DNA from: Spirochaetales bacterium
GTDB taxonomy: Bacteria > Spirochaetota > Spirochaetia > DSM-27196 > PWMO01
DNA length: 6,491 nt
Reading direction: 5' to 3'
NCBI GenBank assembly: GCA_007123465.1
Contig: SKLB01000303.1
Span: forward strand, 1-6,491
Shown here: positions 1-6,491 of the stretch, piece after piece
How the letters are laid out: each line of letters begins with the position of its first letter
Numbering within the stretch: position 1 is the first letter of the stretch
Notes under the pieces: model-generated
The model's input: only the letters and a program-made list of their open reading frames with translations
The model's database searches: none
What the model was told of the DNA's origin: nothing
Position numbers and translations under genes: made by a program

Positions 1-1174
1 CCATGATATAGAAATAGGTCGGCGAGAAAATCGTAAAATCGGCGCCCACGTGCACGCCCAGCGGCCACAGAATGACCGCCAGCAGATCCGCCACTGCGTT
101 AACGCTAACCTCGGCAAACGCGAATACTTCGTTGATGTTTACCGAAAGCGCCAGTCCGGCGGCCATACCAATCAAGCCGCCGCCCAGCCCGATCATCAGA
201 CCCTCAATGATGAACACCAGCTGGACGCTGTGCGGTGGGGCCCCCAGCGCCTTCAGCACCGCAATCTCCTCGCTGCGCTCCAGAACGCTGCGCCGCAACG
301 CCTGAAAGATATTGGCTCCCACCACCACAAAGATAAGTCCAATCAGAAAGCTCATCAGCAGCTTCTCAACCCGCAGCGCACCGAAGATCGAGCGATTGTA
401 TTCGCGCCACGAGATGATCTCGCCGTCCACGCCGTACTCGTTTACCAATGCGGCAACCTGCGCTTCAACGCGCCGGTCGGCAAATCGATCGCCGAGCTTG
501 ATTCCCCAGATCGGGCGGTCATCGACCTCGAATACGTCGGCCGCGGCGCCAAGCGAAATGAATCCCCAGCCGCGATCGTAATCCAGGAACCCGGTGCGAA
601 ACAGTCCGGTTACCCGCAGCGCGGCCTCCCGCGGCCGGCGCACATCCAGCTCACCGCCGGAAAGACTCAGAAAGCTGACCCGGTCTCCCACACCGACACC
701 CAGCGCGCGCGCGAGTTCAACGCCCAGAACCACAGAATCCACCCCTGATACATCAAAGCTGCCGCGGGTCAGCTGCAGGTGCTCGGCCAGACCCGGGTCC
801 AGCTCGGTTGCATTCCAGGGTACGCCGCGCAGCATGACCGCCTGCGGCTCACCGAACACGCCGCGCCCCAGGCTCTGCACTTCCACAAACGGCAGCACGG
901 TGGTAACCCCCGGCAGAGCAGCGAGTCGATCGCGTAACGGTGCCGGCAACTGCGCGGAAGGACCGGGCTCCAGGCGCAGATGATAGGAATTGACCTCCAG
1001 GATACTCTCGATGGTGCTCAGCTGAAAACCATTCATTACCGCCAGCACGGCAACCAGCGTCATGACGCCCACCGAGAGTCCGGTCACCGATAGCAACGCC
1101 GCAGCGTGGCCTTTTTCGCGGCGTCGGGTTCGAAAGTGCCTGCGGGCAACAAACAGTATCCAATCTACGCGCAT
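1..1174 (-). CDS. LolC/LolE-family (FtsX-like) ABC transporter permease, 3' end cut off by the window edge
   Basis: Probable inner-membrane permease of a lipoprotein-releasing (LolCDE-like) or MacB/FtsX-type ABC transporter. In this family the permease works with a LolD-type ATPase to release lipoproteins from the inner membrane. I translated 391 residues from ATG at 1174, which has GGGAG five bases upstream (1180-1184). The N-terminus (VDWILFVARRHF) is followed by a first membrane helix at about 27-48 and a large periplasmic domain at about 50-268. Membrane helices follow at about 271-291 and 318-344. Between them is the family signature: a basic loop, then EEIAVLKALGAPPHSV (302-317) and a Gly-rich helix. 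The frame is still open at base 1. The FSPTYFYIM segment resembles the loop before the last helix, so the fourth helix probably lies outside. It starts 21 bases after the upstream stop. LolC, LolE and other FtsX-type permeases cannot be separated from this part alone. Confidence 0.88.
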   Translation of the reverse strand, partial: MRVDWILFVARRHFRTRRREKGHAAALLSVTGLSVGVMTLVAVLAVMNGFQLSTIESILEVNSYHLRLEPGPSAQLPAPLRDRLAALPGVTTVLPFVEVQSLGRGVFGEPQAVMLRGVPWNATELDPGLAEHLQLTRGSFDVSGVDSVVLGVELARALGVGVGDRVSFLSLSGGELDVRRPREAALRVTGLFRTGFLDYDRGWGFISLGAAADVFEVDDRPIWGIKLGDRFADRRVEAQVAALVNEYGVDGEIISWREYNRSIFGALRVEKLLMSFLIGLIFVVVGANIFQALRRSVLERSEEIAVLKALGAPPHSVQLVFIIEGLMIGLGGGLIGMAAGLALSVNINEVFAFAEVSVNAVADLLAVILWPLGVHVGADFTIFSPTYFYIM

Positions 1175-1195
1175 CGGAGCTCCCGGCACAGCGCC

Positions 1196-2200
1196 TCAAC
1201 GGCTGCGAATGACTTCGCCGTCACGAATAATCTCCCTTGCAATCTGCTCGTCATTGCGATAGTGCAGCCGCACAACCAGCTGCCCGTTGTGGAATCGCTC
1301 CTCGATCCGCCTGCCCTGCTCCGGATAGATAATGCGGCTCTGCAGACGTTCATTCACACGCTCTTCCTGCAGCGTCAGCCCGCCATCCTGGTCATACTCG
1401 AAGCTGCTGACACGGCGACGGCCGGGTTCGGTGACAACCTCAAGGATCAGCCCGTGCGGACCGTAGCTGCGCTCGCTGACCGAGACGGTGCGCTCATCGC
1501 GGCTGACCACGCTGCGGATACTGCGCTGGTCGGCATCGAAGTACTCGCTGGTGACGGTGACAACGTCTCGATCGTGCTGCTCTTCAACCGATTGCTCCAG
1601 CCGGGCGCTGTCCCCGCGGTAGTGATAACGGGTGCTGGATACGAGCTCGCCGTTGCGCAACTGCTGCAGCTGCTGCAGGCGCTCAAGGCTGTCGTAGCGC
1701 AGCCGCTGCAGCATCTCACCGCTTCGGTGCTGTTCCTCGAGCAGACGCCCCCGAACAAAAACGTAGCGCGAGCTTCGCTCGCTATTGTCAACGTAACGAC
1801 GGCGCAGCTCGCGCAGCATGCCGTCGCTACTGTAGCTATAAATATCGGTATAGACCGGTTGCCCGGCATCACCCGGTGCTTCGGCGCGAAAAGCGCGCGC
1901 CTCTACGCGCCGTCCATCGCGGTAGCGGTACTCGTAGCGCTCTATCAGCGCACCGTCGGGGTCCAGCCGCTGTTCGGATACCAGCGTGCCGTTGTGATAG
2001 AGCTGACGCACGGTCTCGTGCGGCGACTGATCGACGTGCAGCACCCAGCTGTGAGCGGATCGTGCGGCCGACTCGATCGGCGCCAGCGCCTCGGCGTCGG
2101 CGTTGGATCGAAACCACCCTCCGGCGGCAACCGGTGCCGCCGCCAGACTGAGTACAACGCCAACCAGCAGCAGAGGACGGTGCAGTTGCCCTGACATCAT
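1196..2200 (-). CDS. Exported hypothetical protein with degenerate YD/MORN-like repeats
   Basis: I do not recognise a specific family. The 334-residue product starts with a Sec-type signal sequence (hydrophobic 9-26, likely cleaved near PVAAG) without a lipobox cysteine, so a periplasmic or surface protein is expected. From about residue 66 to the end it is a run of roughly ten short units of about 22-26 residues. Each begins with an aromatic and a turn such as YHNGTL, YSSDGM, YDQDGG or FHNGQL, followed by a charged beta-strand-like segment. This resembles YD/RHS-type or MORN_2-type repeats, so an elongated beta structure is likely. It lies 15 bases after ftsY and 21 bases before the Lol-type permease, which suggests, without proving, an envelope role. 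ATG 2200 was chosen for its spacing from GGAGG; GTG 2206 and ATG 2197 are alternatives. It is rich in Arg, Glu and Gln. Confidence 0.8.
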   Translation of the reverse strand: MMSGQLHRPLLLVGVVLSLAAAPVAAGGWFRSNADAEALAPIESAARSAHSWVLHVDQSPHETVRQLYHNGTLVSEQRLDPDGALIERYEYRYRDGRRVEARAFRAEAPGDAGQPVYTDIYSYSSDGMLRELRRRYVDNSERSSRYVFVRGRLLEEQHRSGEMLQRLRYDSLERLQQLQQLRNGELVSSTRYHYRGDSARLEQSVEEQHDRDVVTVTSEYFDADQRSIRSVVSRDERTVSVSERSYGPHGLILEVVTEPGRRRVSSFEYDQDGGLTLQEERVNERLQSRIIYPEQGRRIEERFHNGQLVVRLHYRNDEQIAREIIRDGEVIRSR

Positions 2201-2209
2201 ACTCACCAG

Positions 2210-2214
2210 CCTCC
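2210..2214 (-). promoter_or_regulatory. Ribosome binding site (GGAGG) for the repeat-protein gene
   Basis: On the minus strand GGAGG lies nine bases before ATG 2200, three before GTG 2206 and twelve before ATG 2197. The spacing favours ATG 2200. The site sits in the 15-base gap just downstream of the ftsY stop, so this gene can be translated independently of ftsY. Confidence 0.6.
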
Positions 2215-2215
2215 G

Positions 2216-3088
2216 CTAGAGCCCGACCAGATCGTCGATATAGGCGCGCGCGTCAAAGCGCCGGATGTCACCGTAACGCTCACCGTCGCTGATGTAGCCA
2301 AATGGAATTCCCAGCGTCTTGCAGATCGGAACAACAATGCCTCCCTTGGCGGTCGAGTCGTACTTGGTGAGCACTGCAGCATCCACGCCAACTGCCTCGT
2401 GAAACGTCTCAGCCTGTCGCAGTCCGTTCTGACCGGTAGTGGCATCGATCACCAGCAGCCTTCGGTAACTGCAGTCAGCTGCCCTGCCAACAACGATTCG
2501 GTCGATCTTCTGCAACTCGGCAATCAGATTAGCCTTGTTGTGCATCCGTCCGGCGGTATCGGCCAGCACAATCCGCTCACCGCGATTGGAAGCGCTCTGC
2601 AGCGCATCGTAGATCACCGCACCCGGGTCGGCGCCCTGCGCCTGGCGCACGATGCGAACCCCCAACCGCTGTGCGTGCACGGCAAGCTGTTCCACCGCCG
2701 CGGCGCGAAAGGTATCTCCTGCGGCCAGCACGGTGCCGCTGACGCCGCAGTCGGCCTCAAAATGGTGCGCCAGCTTGGCGATGGTGGTTGTCTTGCCCAC
2801 GCCGTTGACGCCCAGAACCAGGTAGACGTTCATCCGCGCGGGATCGGGCGAAAGATCGACGGTGGTCACGTACTGCAGCAGAATATCGTGCAGCGCCTGG
2901 CGCAGCGCCCGGTCACCGTCCAGCCGCTCCTTTCTGGCTCGCAGGCGCAGCTGCTGCGAGACCTCCATTGCAACCGTACCTCCGAGGTCCGCCTCTACCA
3001 GCGAATCCTCCAGCTCTTCGAAGAACGATTCATCGGCGGTCCCTATGCCAAATACCTGGCGCAGCCTGGCAGATAGTCCTTTCTTCAT
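2216..3088 (-). CDS. ftsY: Signal recognition particle receptor FtsY (SRP-GTPase)
   Basis: FtsY docks ribosome-nascent chain-SRP (Ffh) complexes at the inner membrane and hands them to SecYEG; the two GTPases activate each other. The 290-residue protein has the N domain at about 1-80 (with SFFEELEDSLVEADLG, 21-37) and the G domain after it. Visible motifs are G1 GVNGVGKTTT (93-102), DTFRAAAVEQL (125-135), G3 DTAGR (177-181), G4 TKYDSTAKGG (241-250) and the closing GE (269-270). The N-terminus is a short basic amphipathic stretch (MKKGLSARLRQVFG), so the long acidic A domain of E. coli FtsY is absent, as in many bacteria. The G4 tyrosine stands where TKLD is usual; the key Asp is kept. ATG 3088 has AGGAG eight bases upstream (3097-3101) and matches the usual N-terminus, so the longer open frame upstream is ignored. 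It lies 25 bases after the PEGA gene and stops with TAG. Confidence 0.96.
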   Translation of the reverse strand: MKKGLSARLRQVFGIGTADESFFEELEDSLVEADLGGTVAMEVSQQLRLRARKERLDGDRALRQALHDILLQYVTTVDLSPDPARMNVYLVLGVNGVGKTTTIAKLAHHFEADCGVSGTVLAAGDTFRAAAVEQLAVHAQRLGVRIVRQAQGADPGAVIYDALQSASNRGERIVLADTAGRMHNKANLIAELQKIDRIVVGRAADCSYRRLLVIDATTGQNGLRQAETFHEAVGVDAAVLTKYDSTAKGGIVVPICKTLGIPFGYISDGERYGDIRRFDARAYIDDLVGL

Positions 3089-3113
3089 CTCAGTTGCTCC
3101 TGATGCACACGTT

Positions 3114-4565
3114 TCAGTGAAAGTGGTACGACTCAGCTGTCCGAATATAACGTACCAGTTGCAGCGCCATATTGACAAACAGCCCCGTGCTGACACCCAC
3201 GCTGCCCCAGTACGCCCAGTAGACAGTGTTACCGCTTTGCACCAGACGATCTGCGGCATCGGGGTCCAGTTCCGCTGGTGTGCCGGCGGCAAACAGGGTG
3301 AAAAGGTTGTCGTAGATGCCGTTGAGGATAATCGGCGCCGGTAGCGACAGCACAAAGAAGCCCAGCGAACGATAGAACCGATCGCGCTGGGCTTGCGTCT
3401 GCTCACTCCAGCCGACGATATCCGAAGCCAGCCGGCGTGAGACAACCTCGGGCGAGTCAGGCCCCAGTACCAGCCGCGCGCTATGATGCCCCTCGCGCTG
3501 CAGTATGGCGATCTGCGGCTGCTGCGGCCGCGGCACCGCCACAGGCGTGCGTCCGCTCCACACCGATTCTATGTAGACATCCGCGCCGGGTGGATCAGAC
3601 TCGACCGTGATGGTAGCGGTATCAACGGCGTCAAGCTCCACGCTCAGCTCGGCGTGCTCGAAGGGCAGCAGCACCACCGTTTCGTGGTGCTCACGGTCCT
3701 GGTAGCTCACGCTGACCTCGCGCGGTCCCGGCTCCAGCCAATTGACGCTCACCGCGCCAAATCCGTAGAGCATGCCGTCCACCACTACCGCCGCATCCGG
3801 CTGCGAGGTACGCACCGTCAGATTGGCCCACGGCCTTCCGAGCGCGGCCTCGGCGGCGCGGCCGATCACCTCGTCGATGAGCTCAAAGACCTCTTCGGCG
3901 CGCAGGACCTCGGTATCGCGCAGCAGCGTACGCTGTTGCGCCGCGCTGTAACCCGATATCTCGAGCACCAGATACTCATCATCCAGCGCTCTGATCGATC
4001 CCGAGAATACGTAATCAAGCCGCTCGCGCCGCGCGGTTTCGCGCGCTGAAACGCCGCCCGGCAGCAGCTGTGCGGCGCTCGGCCGCACCTCCAGCGGTTT
4101 GCGCGCGGCGATTTCGATCTGCCCGGGCTGAAGTGCAGCCAGCCGTTGATAGCCGGCGCGTGCCAGTGCCACGCGCTCTTCGGCGCTCTCGAGGCGTTCG
4201 GCGCGGGTCTCAGCCGTAATATCGGCAAAAAGCAGCCGGTCGCGGGTGCGGATTTCGCGGTCGAGCGCGCGCCCGGCATCGATCTGTGCCGCTTCGAGTA
4301 CGCGCAGCCGATGAGCCTGGCGTTCGGCCTGGCTCAGGCGATGCTCGCGCAAACCCGATAAGGTCTCGAGCACCAGCAACGGGATCGACCGCGTCAGCGT
4401 CTGCTGCTCCGGGGTCAGCCCGCTGGACTCAAACGGCAATACGCCGATGCGATAGCTCTCGCGCTGGTCTTGCGGCAGCGCGGGCTGCTCGGGCCGACCA
4501 CGCGCCGACAGCAACGCCGGCTGCAGCATCAGCGCCAGCAGCAACGCGGCCAGAACCGGCTTCAT
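3114..4565 (-). CDS. PEGA-domain envelope protein with signal peptide and C-terminal membrane segments
   Basis: Uncharacterised 483-residue envelope protein. Residues 1-22 form a Sec signal peptide. Residues 38-46 (YRIGVLPFE) open a beta-strand-led region like the start of TolB-N/CsgG-type domains, followed by a charged helical stretch at about 75-145. Residues 183-245 look like the rest of that domain (DYVFSGSIR, then LEISGY). Two PEGA-like units follow: about 248-311 (LTVRTSQPDAAVVVDG) and about 317-368 (ITVESDPPGADVYIES). PEGA domains are small beta folds common in surface and envelope proteins and are thought to mediate binding. Two hydrophobic segments (about 400-425 and 448-474) suggest C-terminal membrane anchoring. 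ATG 4565 overlaps the TGA of the response regulator gene (ATGA) and lacks a clear Shine-Dalgarno, so it is probably translationally coupled. The longer upstream extension in this frame lies inside the regulator gene and is rejected. Function unknown. Confidence 0.82.
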   Translation of the reverse strand: MKPVLAALLLALMLQPALLSARGRPEQPALPQDQRESYRIGVLPFESSGLTPEQQTLTRSIPLLVLETLSGLREHRLSQAERQAHRLRVLEAAQIDAGRALDREIRTRDRLLFADITAETRAERLESAEERVALARAGYQRLAALQPGQIEIAARKPLEVRPSAAQLLPGGVSARETARRERLDYVFSGSIRALDDEYLVLEISGYSAAQQRTLLRDTEVLRAEEVFELIDEVIGRAAEAALGRPWANLTVRTSQPDAAVVVDGMLYGFGAVSVNWLEPGPREVSVSYQDREHHETVVLLPFEHAELSVELDAVDTATITVESDPPGADVYIESVWSGRTPVAVPRPQQPQIAILQREGHHSARLVLGPDSPEVVSRRLASDIVGWSEQTQAQRDRFYRSLGFFVLSLPAPIILNGIYDNLFTLFAAGTPAELDPDAADRLVQSGNTVYWAYWGSVGVSTGLFVNMALQLVRYIRTAESYHFH

Positions 4566-4926
4566 GACAGTGCAACCCGTTCGAGCGCCGAGACTACGCG
4601 CTCGGGACGAAACGGCTTGACAATGAAATCGCGCGCACCAAGCTGAATGGCGCGTACGATCATCGCCTGCTCGCCGAGCGCACTGCACATAATGATATTG
4701 GAATCGGGATCGATACGACGCAAACGGCGCAACGTTGTTAAACCATCGAGCACCGGCATCACTATATCGAGCAGCACCACGTCCGGCGCGATCTCGCGGT
4801 AGCGTGCGATGGCCTGTTCACCGTTCTCGGCTTCGGCGACTATGCGGAAACGGCTATCCTTGAGTACTTCACGGATTGCCTGGCGCATGAACGGGAGATC
4901 GTCGACTACCAGGACTCGGAGCTCGG

Positions 4927-4930
<4 letters not shown>
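4562..4930 (-). CDS. Single-domain CheY-like response regulator
   Basis: A 122-residue stand-alone receiver domain with no output domain. It is expected to be phosphorylated by a histidine kinase and to act through protein contacts, as CheY does. Visible hallmarks are the acidic pair D10-D11 (VLVVDD), phospho-acceptor D55 in VVLLDIVMP, the switch residue S83 in CSALGEQ and K105 in IVKPF. The N-terminus LRVLVVDDLPFMRQAIREVL is typical of the CheY class. ATG 4930 overlaps the TGA stop of prfB (ATGA, 4927-4930), and no clear Shine-Dalgarno precedes it, so coupling to prfB translation is likely. An in-frame ATG at 4948 would add six residues not expected for the family. Its own TGA overlaps the next start in the same way. 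No kinase gene is in the window, so its partner cannot be named; chemotaxis is possible but not shown. Confidence 0.93.
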
Positions 4931-6034
<1,104 letters not shown>

Positions 6035-6084
6035 ATCTGCCCCCTGTTGAGTTATGTACCGCAGCTGACGGTCCAGTACCGTGC

Positions 6085-6113
6085 AGTATAGACGAGCACG
6101 AGCGATGTTTCCA
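6085..6113 (-). promoter_or_regulatory. Predicted sigma70-type promoter for the prfB cluster
   Basis: On the minus strand TGGAAA (6108-6113, four of six to TTGACA) is followed by a 17-base spacer and TATACT (6085-6090, five of six to TATAAT). This would start transcription near 6077, leaving a leader of about 43 bases before ATG 6034 that includes the AGGGGG ribosome binding site. Prediction from sequence only. No other strong promoter was noticed inside the cluster. Confidence 0.6.
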
Positions 6114-6149
6114 GACAGGCGGCGGCAACTCGCACACATCGGCGCAACG

Positions 6150-6158
6150 TGATATAGT
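6150..6158 (+). promoter_or_regulatory. Predicted extended -10 promoter for the encapsulated ferritin gene
   Basis: TGATATAGT fits the extended -10 pattern TGnTATAAT with one mismatch. Hexamers at the usual -35 distances match poorly (at most three of six), which is common for extended -10 promoters or for activator-dependent ones. The predicted start near 6165 gives a leader of about 37 bases. No clear Fur or PerR operator was recognised around it. Confidence 0.45.
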
Positions 6159-6190
6159 GTGCGGACGGACGGAGATAGACACACGCTGCA

Positions 6191-6195
6191 AGGAG
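6191..6195 (+). promoter_or_regulatory. Ribosome binding site (AGGAG) for the encapsulated ferritin gene
   Basis: AGGAG lies six bases before ATG 6202, a near-ideal spacing that fixes the start. The encoded N-terminus also aligns in length with the R. rubrum protein, three residues shorter. Confidence 0.8.
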
Positions 6196-6201
6196 TAGCC
6201 T

Positions 6202-6491
6202 ATGAGTGATCAATACCACGAGCCGGCAGAGGAGCTGAGCGGCCACACCCGCGACTGCACCCGCATACTGATGAGTCTGAAAGAAGAGATCGAAGCGGTA
6301 GACTGGTACAACCAGCGAATGAGCCTGGCCGGCGACGAAGGCGTGCGGCGCATCCTGGAGCACAATCGCAACGAAGAGATGGAGCACGCCTGCATGGCGC
6401 TGGAGTGGCTGCGGCGCAATATGCCCGGCTGGGACGAGATGATGCAGACCTATCTCTTTTGTGAAGGGGACATTGTGGCGTCCGAAGAAGC
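6202..6491 (+). CDS. Encapsulated ferritin-like protein (EncFtn), 3' end beyond the window
   Basis: EncFtn is a ferroxidase packed inside encapsulin protein shells. It oxidises Fe(II) at a site formed across a subunit interface, and the shell stores the mineral. The 96 visible residues match the R. rubrum EncFtn pattern as I remember it: EEIEAVDWYNQR (28-39) and HNRNEEMEHACMALEWLRRN (54-73), then TYLF.EG (83-89). R. rubrum iron ligands E32, E62 and H65 correspond to E29, E59 and H62. The additional site residues E31 and E34 correspond to E28 and E31, and W38 to W35. The two helices of the fold are therefore both present. The frame remains open at the edge, so the C-terminal encapsulin-targeting peptide, or a possible fusion to the shell protein, cannot be seen. 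It diverges from prfB and probably starts its own operon. Two extra cysteines (C19, C64) and C87 are visible. Confidence 0.93.
   Translation, partial: MSDQYHEPAEELSGHTRDCTRILMSLKEEIEAVDWYNQRMSLAGDEGVRRILEHNRNEEMEHACMALEWLRRNMPGWDEMMQTYLFCEGDIVASEE

Noticed and set aside
50..748. Plus-strand open frame of 232 codons near the left edge
   Set aside because: It is opposite the Lol-type permease, whose minus-strand reading shows clear family motifs. The plus-strand product is Gln/His/Arg-rich shadow sequence.
1660..1682. CTG/CAG triplet-rich tract
   Set aside because: It encodes a Leu-Gln-Gln run in the repeat protein. It is too short and interrupted to be treated as a microsatellite.
1768..1782. 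GCGAGC-TTC-GCTCGC perfect hairpin
   Set aside because: It lies inside the repeat-protein coding region (Ser/Arg-rich codons) and has no T tract, so it is unlikely to be a terminator.
1106..2194. Plus-strand open frame of 362 codons opposite the repeat-protein gene
   Set aside because: It is opposite a minus-strand gene with signal peptide, ribosome binding site and repeats, and it also overlaps the 5' end of the permease gene. It shows no domain or ribosome binding site of its own.
2399..3076. Plus-strand open frame of 225 codons opposite ftsY
   Set aside because: It is antisense to conserved GTPase motifs and its product resembles no known domain.

Overview
The window carries one tight minus-strand gene cluster (about 1-6034) and, diverging from it at the right edge, the start of a plus-strand gene. 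The organism looks like a GC-rich Gram-negative bacterium: the cluster includes a Lol-type lipoprotein-export permease and two proteins with Sec signal peptides, one also carrying C-terminal membrane segments. A free-living spirochaete is my best guess from the overall flavour of the proteins, but nothing in the window proves it.

Minus strand, in transcription order: prfB (peptide chain release factor 2, expressed through a classic programmed +1 frameshift), a single-domain CheY-like response regulator, a secreted or membrane-anchored protein with two PEGA-like domains, ftsY (SRP receptor GTPase), an exported protein made of degenerate tyrosine-rich repeats, and a LolC/LolE (FtsX-family) ABC permease that runs off the left edge. 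prfB, the regulator and the PEGA gene are joined by two ATGA stop/start overlaps with no evident Shine-Dalgarno, suggesting translational coupling. The last three genes have short gaps (15-25 nt) and their own ribosome binding sites. A good sigma70-type promoter precedes prfB, and no internal terminator is visible. The theme is translation termination, membrane-protein targeting and envelope biogenesis.

Plus strand: after a 167-bp divergent intergenic region there is a well-formed ribosome binding site and the first 96 codons of an encapsulated ferritin-like protein (EncFtn). All the iron-site residues known from the Rhodospirillum rubrum protein are present. In other bacteria such genes sit next to an encapsulin shell gene, so an iron-storage nanocompartment locus may begin here and continue past the right edge.

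The most interesting points are the EncFtn gene, the frameshift at the head of a translationally coupled operon whose junctions are TGA stops (the codon RF2 reads, with an inferred regulatory consequence), and the two uncharacterised envelope proteins. There is no stretch over 300 bases without a gene.
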